Source: Ornithinibacillus massiliensis
Lineage (GTDB): Bacteria > Bacillota > Bacilli > Bacillales > Amphibacillaceae
DNA: 64,000 nt
Assembly (NCBI RefSeq): GCF_018310345.1
Contig: NZ_JAGXBY010000004.1
Location: 279,109 to 343,108, forward strand
Direction: 5' to 3'
Shown here: in pieces, positions 27,611 to 36,138 of the stretch
Position numbering within the stretch: position 1 is the stretch's first letter
Layout: every line of letters starts with the position of its first letter
Translations under genes and position numbers: made by a program
The notes under the pieces: generated by a model
Told to the model about the DNA's origin: nothing
The model's input: only the letters and a program-made list of their open reading frames with translations
The model's database searches: none

Positions 27611-27637
27611 TACGGTTAGATAGTGTAAAAAGTTTCA
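27611..27637 (-). promoter_or_regulatory. Sigma-W (ECF)-type promoter of pspA operon
   Basis: On the minus strand, TGAAAC (27637-27632), a 17-bp spacer beginning with TTTTT, and CGTA (27614-27611). This is the sigma-W signature and is placed about 40 bases before pspA. It indicates cell-envelope-stress induction. Confidence 0.8.
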
Positions 27638-27991
27638 GGAAACTAAAAACATGATTGTCCCTTCCTCCTCATTCGCTACCTTCTTAGGAATAACCTACCC
27701 AGAAAGACAAAACGCTCTTACCTTTAAATCCCTCATCTAGTGATTATCCTATGCTTATTCACATTTAGGGTAACTAGTACACTATTATTAATCCCGTTGT
27801 AGGCTTCTAAAATGAAATATAATTGGATAAAACCGTTAAATTATATATTAAAAAATTCGATTAAATGTCGATAATATAGTGGGAGTTGTTCATTATTTAA
27901 GTTTTGATTGAAGAATAATCTTATTAAAGCATCGTAATGATGCATAATGTAACAAAACTCCTATATTTCAAAAGAGGAGCTGAATTTCACT
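27638..27991. other. Intergenic spacer, no gene seen
   Basis: About 350 AT-rich bases between the divergent pspA promoter and the 27992 gene. I see no open frame, repeat or RNA motif. The 27992 gene's ribosome binding site (AGAGGAG) lies at the right end. Confidence 0.6.
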
Positions 27992-28342
27992 ATGGCTGAT
28001 GGAACTTATACAATGAAGGTTAATGTAGAAAAGAAGACGATTGAAATGACCGTAAGCGGTACCTTTTCTCCTGAAAAAGCTCAACAATTTATTGATGATT
28101 ATCAAAAGAAGGTATCATCCATTAATGCAAGTGAATTTGTCTTAGAATTTGATTGCAGAGATTTGGATGTCGTAACCCAAAAGATGATACCAACTCTTGA
28201 GAGCTGCTTAGAACTGTATAAATCATCTGGATTTAAAAAAGTAGAAGTAGGGATTAGCAAGAGTGCTATCATTTCCATGCAATTAAATCGCTTGGCAAAA
28301 AAAGTTGGATTAGACAATTTCGAGGTAGTTCAAAAATATTAG
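27992..28342 (+). CDS. STAS-like small protein (116 aa)
   Basis: Not assigned to a named family. The protein alternates beta-strands and helices in the manner of STAS or SpoIIAA-like domains (KKTIEMTVSGTFSPEKAQQF, SEFVLEFDCRDLDVV, VEVGISKSAIISMQL). It lacks the phosphorylatable DSSG loop of anti-sigma antagonists. GAGGAG precedes the ATG. Monocistronic, with its own terminator. Function unknown. Confidence 0.7.
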   Translation: MADGTYTMKVNVEKKTIEMTVSGTFSPEKAQQFIDDYQKKVSSINASEFVLEFDCRDLDVVTQKMIPTLESCLELYKSSGFKKVEVGISKSAIISMQLNRLAKKVGLDNFEVVQKY

Positions 28343-28349
28343 TTTAATG

Positions 28350-28384
28350 AAGGTAAGGAACCATTACGATTCCCTACCTTTTTT
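28350..28384 (+). terminator. Intrinsic terminator
   Basis: Stem AAGGTAAGGAA with TTCCCTACCTT (one mismatch) followed by TTTTTT, 8 bases after the 27992-28342 stop. Confidence 0.8.
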
Positions 28385-28432
28385 ACCATTCATTGTATCA
28401 TTGTATATACTAAATTATTCGAGAGGTTTATT

Positions 28433-29419
28433 ATGACTAATATCAGAATTAGAGCAGTTGATGTTTATCATGCAAAAAAACAAGTTGACAATACTGTATA
28501 CTTTGAACACTTTCAAAAACAAGGAAAAGATATAACAAATTTCTTACATATAATGGGTAGAAACAAGCGATATGTGATAGATAACCAAGAGGAAAACACG
28601 AATACAATGGCGATTGAGGCTGCCAATCGGGTGTTAAAAAAGGCTGAGCTAGAGGGTAAGGATATCGATATGATTGTTTTTTCGAGTCAAGTACCTGAAG
28701 TCACTGTTCCTACCAATGCTATGTTCCTTCATCATGCCATTCAAGCAAAAAAGGGCACGGTTATTTTCGATATGAATGCCAATTGTGCTGGAATGACAAT
28801 TGCAGTAGAACAGGCTTCACGATATATGACGTCTAACCCTCATGTTCACACAGCCCTTGTGGTAGGCTCTGATTATCTTTCTTTAGTGGCCGATCCAAAT
28901 GATGCTATGACTTATGCCAACTTCGGAGATGCTGCTAGCGCAGTTATCTTAGAAAAGACCGAGGAAGAAACAGGCTTTATAGATGCTATGTTTGAAGTAG
29001 ACTCTAGCAATCGAAATAATATTTTATTTCCAGAGAAGGGACTTGCCCAAACCATTAAAGCTGGAGAAAGAGCAGAATCTATGCGCTGGCTTCCATTTGA
29101 TGGAACGATGTCTCTTCCTTATACATATGACATGTTTGAAACGATCTTAGAGAGAAATCAGCTCACTATTGAAGATGTAGATGTGTTCTGCTTATCTCAA
29201 TTTGCTAAAGTAAATATTGATAAAATTCAAGAGCGCTTTGATATACCGGAGGAAAAAATCATTTATGTAGGGGATGAGTATGGCTATACCGGGACAAGTA
29301 GTCCCTTCATTGCCCTCCATGAAGGAATTGAAACTGGTAGGATAAAGCGTGGAGACTTAGCATTATTCTGGACCATTGGTGGTGGCCACGAATTTATTAC
29401 GATGCTATTTCGTTATTAA
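28433..29419 (+). CDS. 3-oxoacyl-ACP synthase III-like protein, atypical active site
   Basis: A 328-residue thiolase-fold protein. The nucleophile Cys118 is kept in NANCAGMTIAVEQ, as in FabH. The usual HQAN motif is replaced by SQFA (255-258) and the usual Asn in YGNTS by Tyr285 (EYGYTGTSS), so the Cys-His-Asn triad is incomplete. The C-terminal GGGHEFITMLFRY is family-like. It is not in a fatty acid operon. It may be an acyltransferase or a specialised ketosynthase rather than housekeeping FabH. Confidence 0.8.
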   Translation: MTNIRIRAVDVYHAKKQVDNTVYFEHFQKQGKDITNFLHIMGRNKRYVIDNQEENTNTMAIEAANRVLKKAELEGKDIDMIVFSSQVPEVTVPTNAMFLHHAIQAKKGTVIFDMNANCAGMTIAVEQASRYMTSNPHVHTALVVGSDYLSLVADPNDAMTYANFGDAASAVILEKTEEETGFIDAMFEVDSSNRNNILFPEKGLAQTIKAGERAESMRWLPFDGTMSLPYTYDMFETILERNQLTIEDVDVFCLSQFAKVNIDKIQERFDIPEEKIIYVGDEYGYTGTSSPFIALHEGIETGRIKRGDLALFWTIGGGHEFITMLFRY

Positions 29420-29563
29420 TAGATTACTAGATATCACCTTGTTTACTAATTTCTCTTTCATTATCAGAACATAGAGTGAGAATGGTTGACTCTGATAATG
29501 TATGTGGATCGTTATAAAACACAAGGAAAAACGCATAACTTAATGCGAAACCAAACAAGCACA

Positions 29564-29661
29564 GCTCTGGAAATATACGTATACTTCAATAGGAGAACGG
29601 AGACTTCTTCATGAAGGGGTTTACCATTCTCCCATAGCTAAGCGAGTTATGTTTCCAGAGC
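29564..29661. repeat. Nested palindromic intergenic repeat, copy B (degenerate)
   Basis: Bounded by GCTCTGGAAATATACGTA and TTATGTTTCCAGAGC, with GCACA and TGTGC just outside. It shares termini with copies A and C but is shorter and has changed CCGG to CTGG on both arms, so the pairing is preserved by compensatory change. Confidence 0.72.
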
Positions 29662-29755
29662 AACATCTGTGCTAATTATTCTATTTTTTAGCGTCGCTAC
29701 TAATCAATAGTAAAAATAGTTACGCCTGAATGGTCAATATAATCCAAAACTATAT

Positions 29756-29784
29756 GATAAAATAGCTTTCCTGCTATTTTTATC
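29756..29784. terminator. Intrinsic terminator of the ABC exporter operon
   Basis: GATAAAATAGC hairpins with GCTATTTTTATC around a short loop, 7 bases past the ATPase stop on the minus strand. Confidence 0.7.
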
Positions 29785-29790
29785 ATTAAT

Positions 29791-30558
29791 TTAGAATCCC
29801 TTTTCCATTAACCATCGCATAATGCTTTCTTCTCTTCTCTTGCTATCGTCATATTGGGTATTATATTTACTCATTTTCTTCTCTCCGACGAGCTTTCCAT
29901 CTGCCATTAACAACACTCTATCCGTTTTCGCTGCTACTTTAGCATCGTGGGTAACTAGTAGAATCGTTGTTCCTTGTTTATTAATTTCAGTAAGGATGGA
30001 CATAATTTCTGCTGTTGCTTTGGAGTCCAATGCTCCGGTTGGTTCATCTCCAAAAATAATATCCGGTTCATTGATCAAGGCTCTACAAATAGCAACTCGC
30101 TGTAGCTGCCCACCAGATCCTTGAGTAATATCGTTATCTGCTAGCTTTTCAATTCCTGTCATTTTCATTAGTTCCTTTGCTTTTCGATGAACTTTATCTT
30201 TATCCGCACTTTTAGATACAAGGGCAGGAAACATAACATTATCAATCAATGATAAATTCTTTAATAGATTCATATCTTGAAAAATGAACCCCATATGATT
30301 CAAGCGAATCTGTGCCAGTTCCTCTTCTTTTAAGCTGGAGATTTCACTACCTCTAAATGTCACACTACCGGATGTCATACGATCCATACCACTAATATTA
30401 TAAAGCAGTGTGGATTTCCCGCTTCCGGACGGTCCCATAACTGATACGAACTCGCCTTCTTCAATCGCCAAGTTTATATCCTTTAAAATAGGAAATTCTC
30501 GGTCACTTCCTAATGCTACATTCTTGTTCAAGCTTCTTGCCTCTATTATTAGGTTCAA
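29791..30558 (-). CDS. ABC transporter ATP-binding protein (MacB/LolD type)
   Basis: A 255-residue ATPase with Walker A GPSGSGKST, Q-loop FIFQDMN, Walker B IIFGDEPTGALD and the H-loop VTHD. The signature is GSGGQLQR in place of LSGGQ, a variant I associate with exporter ATPases paired with two-lobed FtsX permeases. It is encoded after its permease (30619-32973) and is probably regulated by the upstream TetR gene. Likely exports a peptide or antimicrobial. Confidence 0.88.
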   Translation of the reverse strand: MNLIIEARSLNKNVALGSDREFPILKDINLAIEEGEFVSVMGPSGSGKSTLLYNISGMDRMTSGSVTFRGSEISSLKEEELAQIRLNHMGFIFQDMNLLKNLSLIDNVMFPALVSKSADKDKVHRKAKELMKMTGIEKLADNDITQGSGGQLQRVAICRALINEPDIIFGDEPTGALDSKATAEIMSILTEINKQGTTILLVTHDAKVAAKTDRVLLMADGKLVGEKKMSKYNTQYDDSKRREESIMRWLMEKGF

Positions 30559-30618
30559 CCCTATTCCTCCCTTGCCAGGTATTCATCACGTCTGTCACTA
30601 AAAGGTTATTTACCGCTT

Positions 30619-32973
30619 CTAACGCCTTAAAATGACCGATAAATCATCCTGTACCGTTACTTTACAAGAAACATATATCGTTATTCCAACTACTAACATT
30701 AGTGCTAGCGGACATAGTAGCCAGGTCTGCCAGACAACATTCACCAATTCAATTCTCGCAGCGCCCATAGAGGACATAGCCATACTCACTAGAAACTCCC
30801 CTAAATAATTGGCAGCTAGAACGCCAACTATAATTCCTAATAAAAGGATGAGCAGTGTCCCTGCCATATACTGATGTCTAATATTTTGAGAAGTTAATCC
30901 GATACTTCGCATAATAGCAATCTGAGACATGTCCTTTGACAATAGCATTCGAAGAAATAATGCCGTTATCAAGATAATAACAATGAACGCAATAGCAATT
31001 CCGCCTATTACAATGGTACGCATCTGGTCAATGATATTCCCTAGAGTCTGTTGTGTATAATCCTTGATATCATTTACTTGCGCATTATCATAATTAGTTT
31101 GATAGTAGTTCATTTTCTCTTGTGTATCTACTCCTGGAGCCACATCCATAGTCACTACATACCAAAGTACTGCCTCTGGATTGATACCAAGACTAGTATG
31201 TGCTTTGGCGGTTTTTCCACCATTGGTAATATCCTGATAAATCCCTGTTACGGTCAGAGTCTGTTCTTTTCCACCAGCCTTTACTATAAGGTCATCCCCT
31301 ACCTTCCTATTTAATGCGTCCTCTGATGCATTAGCATAAGAAATTGCGATTTCCCCTTCCGCTTCCGGTGCTCTACCTTCTAGATATTTTAATGGGAATA
31401 CAGAGAAATCACCGATTTCAATATTAATATAATCCCAGGACCCCTCCGTATTTTTCACCTGGTATGAACTTGTAATGTGGGCTGCATACTTTTCAATATC
31501 AGCATCATTCTGGAGTTCTTCCTGTAGCTTGATAAAATCTTCTGAGATTGTATCACTCTTCCTAAGATCAATTCTCATATCAGATTTTCCTATTCCCATG
31601 TATGTTGAGAATTCTGGTGAATTCATGGTGTTATAAATATTAATAGGGAGTATCACCATAAATGTAGATACGATAAAAATAAAGAATAGTAATCTATATA
31701 ATTTAAATCGTTTCCAAACATCCCGAATTCCCATGTAGATATTTGTGGTAAAAAAATGGTTCTTCATTAGCGAAAGACGGTATTTTCGCTTCTTTCCAGA
31801 ATCCATTACAGATGATCGCAAAGCTTCCACTGCAGAGATATTATCGATTCTCTTCAATACTTTCTTGCAATACATGACGATCATTAAATAAATTAATAAA
31901 GGAGCAGCAAGCGATAATACATATTTTAAGTTCCCTGATAAATCTGATGACAGGTAAAGTTTCATATTACCGTTAAATAGATTAACTACTACAAAGGAAA
32001 GGAGATAGCCGATTACACCAGCTATGACGGACATGATTCTGTATTTGTTAAGAAAAACCTTCTTTATATCCTTTTTGGAGATTCCGATAGCTTTCATAAC
32101 ACCGATTTCTCTTACATCCTCATCCAATGTTGCCAAGAATGAAAGTCTAATACATAGCGAAGCAATAATAATTAATAAGATACTGATTAAGATAATAACC
32201 ATTGCCACCGCTGCATCGGACAGGGCATTAAATATTAGAAAAACCGCGCCACCAACTGTTGGCCCGTTTGCTGGAAGTCCAGCTTCGATATAAGCAGTCT
32301 GCACCGCTTGGGAATCTGCCCCATCCTGAAGCTTGAATTCAATAAGATACTCTAATACCCCGGCCTGCATGGTAAGCATCTCATCATAATCTGTCTGATT
32401 TAGTACAAATCGTTTCGAAGAAGTAAAGGATGAGTTCATCTCAAAATCTCTGGCATATTCTGAGATAACAAACTCCTTTTCGTATCTTTCATTTTTAACA
32501 GTAATCGTGTCGCCAATTTGTAAGTCGTATTGTTGCATGAAATAGATTGGAACGGCGACTTCGCCTTCTTGAACATCTAGCTTTTCATTATTCAGATCTA
32601 AGATAAAATCAAATTTTTCATTCTGGACAACAAATGAAATATCCTGTACAGTCCCAGCCATTGTTTGATCTGCACCGAAATGAATATGACTACCATCAAA
32701 GGTCAGAAGAACCATTGTTTCCTGCATCGCTATATATTCAGGATGTTCCTCTGTAAATTGATCGATTTTAGACTGGTCAAATTCCCCAGAATGCATCTGT
32801 GTAATATCTGCTGGTACTGCACGTTCCTGAAGCTCTGCCATCGACTGAATCAAATTGGCAATATTATTAATGGCACTTGCAGCCAAAATAACCGCCATCG
32901 TAATAAATACAAACACAGCCGTCGTTACCACTTTATTCCTTAGAAAATCGTTCCTCACCATTTTCGAAAACAT
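30619..32973 (-). CDS. FtsX-family ABC transporter permease
   Basis: A permease of about 784 residues with two FtsX-like halves. TM1 is near the N-terminus (VVTTAVFVFITMAVIL); three helices lie at ~255-380, another helix follows (YRLLFFIFIVSTFMVIL), and three more are C-terminal (~655-775). Large extracellular domains lie between them. I favour the ATG at 32973 (MFSKMVRND), 6 bases after AGGAGG; an adjacent ATG at 32976 and a longer in-frame start at 32994 also exist. Partner of the downstream ATPase. Confidence 0.86.
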   Translation of the reverse strand: MFSKMVRNDFLRNKVVTTAVFVFITMAVILAASAINNIANLIQSMAELQERAVPADITQMHSGEFDQSKIDQFTEEHPEYIAMQETMVLLTFDGSHIHFGADQTMAGTVQDISFVVQNEKFDFILDLNNEKLDVQEGEVAVPIYFMQQYDLQIGDTITVKNERYEKEFVISEYARDFEMNSSFTSSKRFVLNQTDYDEMLTMQAGVLEYLIEFKLQDGADSQAVQTAYIEAGLPANGPTVGGAVFLIFNALSDAAVAMVIILISILLIIIASLCIRLSFLATLDEDVREIGVMKAIGISKKDIKKVFLNKYRIMSVIAGVIGYLLSFVVVNLFNGNMKLYLSSDLSGNLKYVLSLAAPLLIYLMIVMYCKKVLKRIDNISAVEALRSSVMDSGKKRKYRLSLMKNHFFTTNIYMGIRDVWKRFKLYRLLFFIFIVSTFMVILPINIYNTMNSPEFSTYMGIGKSDMRIDLRKSDTISEDFIKLQEELQNDADIEKYAAHITSSYQVKNTEGSWDYINIEIGDFSVFPLKYLEGRAPEAEGEIAISYANASEDALNRKVGDDLIVKAGGKEQTLTVTGIYQDITNGGKTAKAHTSLGINPEAVLWYVVTMDVAPGVDTQEKMNYYQTNYDNAQVNDIKDYTQQTLGNIIDQMRTIVIGGIAIAFIVIILITALFLRMLLSKDMSQIAIMRSIGLTSQNIRHQYMAGTLLILLLGIIVGVLAANYLGEFLVSMAMSSMGAARIELVNVVWQTWLLCPLALMLVVGITIYVSCKVTVQDDLSVILRR

Positions 32974-33037
32974 CATTTTCCTCCTGCCTGCCACAAGCCT
33001 TTTCCTAATTTACCGATTATTAAAATGATAGTTCCGG

Positions 33038-33145
33038 CTACAAACTGCACTCCTCACCTTTCCGTGGTACATGAATTCGCATTGATTTAGTAGTAAATAG
33101 TGCTGTAACGATGAGACCCAGTCCGGGAAGAATAATTAGAACCAA
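33038..33145 (-). CDS. Possible small hydrophobic peptide (35 aa)
   Basis: Between the TetR gene and the permease, a TTG-started frame encodes one hydrophobic stretch (VLIILPGLGLIVTALF) and a basic tail. The ribosome binding site is poor (AAGAGG only 2 bases away), so this could be a decayed fragment. Its position between regulator and exporter genes makes it worth recording, at low confidence. Confidence 0.25.
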   Translation of the reverse strand: MVLIILPGLGLIVTALFTTKSMRIHVPRKGEECSL

Positions 33146-33196
33146 TTCCTCTTGTTGACTAGTAATATATGTTGTTCTATTTAATAAAGTAATCTT

Positions 33197-33850
33197 CTAC
33201 TTTCCTGAACTGCTATCCCCGTTTTCGCTTTTAAACATCTCCATAATGTACATAAGGCTTCCGCTTTCAGTACCCAGCAATCTTTCCAAGTTAAAAACAA
33301 ATGCCTGTATACGTGTTATACGCTCCTCGTCCGTCATATCGACCATATCATCGTCAAAAACCGTGTTCATATACGCCACAACCATTTCCATGCATTCATA
33401 GGGAAACGGTGTACTAAACATTCCTTGTTCAATGCCTTCGCGAATGATACCTGTTAGGATCGGAGGAACTTCATTCAAAATTACCTTCTGTATTTTCTGA
33501 TGCATCAAGGCGTTCTGAGGCTTATGTATGTGCTCCTTATACTCCTCACCACTACCACCACTTACGTTTAGAGCCATTACCACACGGACTATTCGTTCGT
33601 TTATAGGGATACGCTTATCTACTGCAATCTCTTGTGCCGCACTTAATATACGGTCGCTAAACCGATCAATCAGTGCATCCATAATTGCCTCCTTTGACTT
33701 AAAATGGTAATACAATGTTCCTCGTGCGATTCCAACATGATCAAGAATATCTTTAGTACTGGTGCCATCAAATCCTTTCCGCCTAAAAAGGTCCTCCGCT
33801 GCATCTAATATTTCATTCCTACGTTTCTCTGCTTCTTTTACAACTCTCAT
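33197..33850 (-). CDS. TetR-family transcriptional regulator
   Basis: A 217-residue repressor with the N-terminal TetR helix-turn-helix (FRRKGFDGTSTKDILDHVGIARGTLYYHFKSKEAI) and an unrelated ligand domain. The ATG at 33850 is chosen because GGGAGA lies 8 bases upstream; the ATG at 33865 overlaps that site. It lies upstream of, and codirectional with, the ABC exporter, suggesting it controls itself and the exporter. Confidence 0.9.
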   Translation of the reverse strand: MRVVKEAEKRRNEILDAAEDLFRRKGFDGTSTKDILDHVGIARGTLYYHFKSKEAIMDALIDRFSDRILSAAQEIAVDKRIPINERIVRVVMALNVSGGSGEEYKEHIHKPQNALMHQKIQKVILNEVPPILTGIIREGIEQGMFSTPFPYECMEMVVAYMNTVFDDDMVDMTDEERITRIQAFVFNLERLLGTESGSLMYIMEMFKSENGDSSSGK

Positions 33851-33876
33851 TTTTACATCTCCCATTACACTAGACC

Positions 33877-33887
33877 GACTGTCAGTC
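33877..33887. promoter_or_regulatory. Probable TetR operator
   Basis: The palindrome GACTGTCAGTC lies 27 bases before the TetR start codon, inside a longer GACTGACAGTC-type run (ACTGACTGACAGTCGGT on the minus strand). Such sequences are common TetR operators. Confidence 0.6.
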
Positions 33888-34042
33888 AGTAATAGAATAC
33901 CATATCATTATGAATTGTCAATAAATTATGAAACAAAAAAGTTGAAACACCTAGATGGGATTAAGAACAAGGAATTATAAGGAGTTTGTCACTGAGTAGC
34001 TGACCTTTTTGATGGATGATATGTTTCAGTGTGATAATGAAG

Positions 34043-34069
34043 AACCCGACCATCTAGATGGCCGGGCTT
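34043..34069. other. Imperfect palindrome of uncertain role
   Basis: AACCCGACCATC pairs with GATGGCCGGGCTT with wobbles. No T run follows on the plus strand. It lies 30 bases outside the MFS gene terminator and may be a degenerate second terminator. Confidence 0.4.
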
Positions 34070-34098
34070 ATAACGGTTATTACGGAAGCCTCTAAAAA

Positions 34099-34128
34099 AC
34101 AACGAGCTGGACATCACCAGCTCGTTGT
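34099..34128 (-). terminator. Intrinsic terminator of the MFS gene
   Basis: Perfect 12-bp stem ACAACGAGCTGG with CCAGCTCGTTGT, followed on the minus strand by a run of T, 20 bases past the MFS stop. Confidence 0.88.
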
Positions 34129-34148
34129 CATCTTTACGATTCAATGGT

Positions 34149-35327
34149 CTATAAAGCTTTGCGAACCACTTTAAAAGATACTATGGAAATCAAAAACAGA
34201 CAGGAACCAAAAAGCATAAACAAAACAGAACTAGGCATGACACGATACAATGCGGACGACATTCCTCCAAGTGCCATTCCTACATAACGAACAAAGTTAA
34301 ATACGCCTAAAGCAGTCCCTCGGTTCTCACAGTATTCCTTGCTAATAATAGTCGAGAAAAGAGGTGCAGAAAACCCCACCATGATACCATAACCAAATAG
34401 AATAATGCTTAACCACATAAGGGAATACGTATGAAACTTGCCAAATAATATAATCTCTAATGGCATGATAATTAATATGGAGACAACTAAATGGTGGAGG
34501 GATATTTTTTTCTGCAATCTTTTGAATAACATACTTCCTAATATCATGCTAACAGACAGCGGTAAATACAATAAGCCTACGACCTGTAAGGATACATGGT
34601 AATAATCTTGGAGCATGACGGGCAAATAGACAAGAACAGCAAAATATATAAAAAACACAATAAAACTGACTATCATCATACATGCTCCGACATGATGGGA
34701 AAGTACCGCCTTGTATGTCTGAAAGAATCCCTTGGGCTGCCTTTCCACGGATTTCTCGACTATTTCACTTGGAAGATATACAACAAGCAAAAGTAGGACA
34801 ATAGCTATTAAGAATAGGATATAGAAAATTCCCTCATAATCGAAATACTCTCCAATAAAACCCCCGAGTACTGGTGCAACAGCCGGTGCAAGTGTAAGGA
34901 GGATTTGATAGGTCCCCATAGCATTACCCCTCGCTTCCTCCTCAAACAGCTGTGCAACCATACTGATTGCTACTAATGGGATGATCCCTGCCCCGACAGC
35001 CTGAACCATTCTAAACAATATAAACAGCGTAAAGCTGTTCGTATAAGCACAGATAACAGCTGATGCTCCCATCAGGATTAGGCTGATTAGCAATAACCTT
35101 TTTTTATCTTGTTGATCAACCACGGTTCCCAAGAGAATCTGTATCACGGCAACAATAAATATAAAGCTACTGACGGTAAAATTAACCCAGCTGACAGATA
35201 CGTTAAACGAGTCCCGAATAAGTGGAATGATTGGTGTATAGATATTCTGGCTTAACGAGGCAAAAAATGCACTAATACTCAACGTATACAATGCCAACGA
35301 TTTATTCTGTGTCACACCACTTGTCAT
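34149..35327 (-). CDS. MFS multidrug efflux transporter
   Basis: A 392-residue major facilitator with about 12 membrane helices, of the Bcr/CflA drug/proton antiporter type. Loop 2-3 carries GTVVDQQDKKRLLL and helix 4 FRMVQAVGAGIIPL; motif C is seen as APVLGGFIGEYF. It lies 2 bases after a MarR gene in a two-gene operon, an arrangement typical of self-controlled drug efflux. Substrate unknown. Confidence 0.9.
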   Translation of the reverse strand: MTSGVTQNKSLALYTLSISAFFASLSQNIYTPIIPLIRDSFNVSVSWVNFTVSSFIFIVAVIQILLGTVVDQQDKKRLLLISLILMGASAVICAYTNSFTLFILFRMVQAVGAGIIPLVAISMVAQLFEEEARGNAMGTYQILLTLAPAVAPVLGGFIGEYFDYEGIFYILFLIAIVLLLLVVYLPSEIVEKSVERQPKGFFQTYKAVLSHHVGACMMIVSFIVFFIYFAVLVYLPVMLQDYYHVSLQVVGLLYLPLSVSMILGSMLFKRLQKKISLHHLVVSILIIMPLEIILFGKFHTYSLMWLSIILFGYGIMVGFSAPLFSTIISKEYCENRGTALGVFNFVRYVGMALGGMSSALYRVMPSSVLFMLFGSCLFLISIVSFKVVRKAL

Positions 35328-35329
35328 CG

Positions 35330-35818
35330 TTATTCACCTAATGTAAGGTCATCCTGTTTGAGATTGTCAGTAACCAGCTTTAAGAAAGTAATAATCGTCT
35401 CCAACTCTTCTTCATCAAAGTTATCCAACAGGCTTAGGTACCGATTTCTTGCTTGTTCATGTAACCGTTCATGAATCCTAGCAAGTTGCTCCCCATAATC
35501 AGTAAGGAGATAATACACTTCCTTTTGGTTTTCTTCCTGTCTTGATTCAACCACAACATTATTCTCCAGCATTTTCCTGATTGCCTTTGTAATTGCCGGC
35601 TTTGAGACGTTTAACGTTTTGGAAAGTGATGTATTATTCGCAGACCCTTGTGCCTTAATAGCTGATACAATATGTAATTGCGTGAGAGTCCAATCCTGAA
35701 TAATAGAATCTTCCTTATCGGTTCTACTGAAGCTCCTTCTCTTTTGACTGGCTTCCCTTTCTTTAATCAATTGTTGTAGAGCACTCAATGTTTCCATCTT
35801 TTTATCGAAATGATTCAT
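35330..35818 (-). CDS. MarR-family transcriptional regulator
   Basis: A 162-residue winged-helix regulator (WTLTQLHIVSAIKAQG, LSKTLNVSKPAITKAIRKML recognition helix, wing QKEVYYLLTDYGEQL). It likely represses its own operon with the MFS gene by binding the long palindrome in its promoter. The ATG is followed downstream by the MFS start after 2 bases. Confidence 0.9.
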   Translation of the reverse strand: MNHFDKKMETLSALQQLIKEREASQKRRSFSRTDKEDSIIQDWTLTQLHIVSAIKAQGSANNTSLSKTLNVSKPAITKAIRKMLENNVVVESRQEENQKEVYYLLTDYGEQLARIHERLHEQARNRYLSLLDNFDEEELETIITFLKLVTDNLKQDDLTLGE

Positions 35819-35838
35819 ACTATATCACCTGACTTTTT

Positions 35839-35885
35839 ATTTTAGTTAACCAGTTAACAAATATAGTTTACTGGTTAACTAAAAT
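35839..35885. promoter_or_regulatory. Large perfect inverted repeat, MarR operator
   Basis: Two 16-bp arms (ATTTTAGTTAACCAGT, 35839-35854, and its exact complement at 35870-35885) flank 15 bases. It sits 21 bases before the MarR start, where a promoter must be. The TTAACCAGTTAAC core is itself nearly palindromic, so two dimers may bind. Confidence 0.8.
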
Positions 35886-36022
35886 AATGTCAACTATTCT
35901 GTTAAACAATAAAACTATGATAGCTTGAATTCAATCCCCCACCTCCCTGAGATGCAACATAGCGGTTAAGAGGCTAGTTTATGGTTAAATTCAGGGAGAT
36001 TATTTAAAACAGCAAAAAATAA

Positions 36023-36052
36023 AGCATTGAGACTTATTACGTTCTCAATGCT
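36023..36052 (-). terminator. Probable terminator of adhA
   Basis: Stem AGCATTGAGA with TCTCAATGCT; on the minus strand it is followed by TTTATTTTTTG. It lies about 85 bases past the alcohol dehydrogenase stop. The remaining spacer to 35886 holds only an 8-bp CTCCCTGA/TCAGGGAG inverted repeat. Confidence 0.6.
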
Positions 36053-36138
36053 ATAAAATGATGAACAAGATTACTTAAAGAAATGACTTTATATAGTCTC
36101 CTAAAAAGAGTTCTGAAAAGAATAGACTTTTTTAGTTC

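Noticed and set aside
28433..29419. Housekeeping fabH
   Set aside because: The Cys is right but the His and Asn of the triad are missing, and there is no fabF or other lipid gene nearby.
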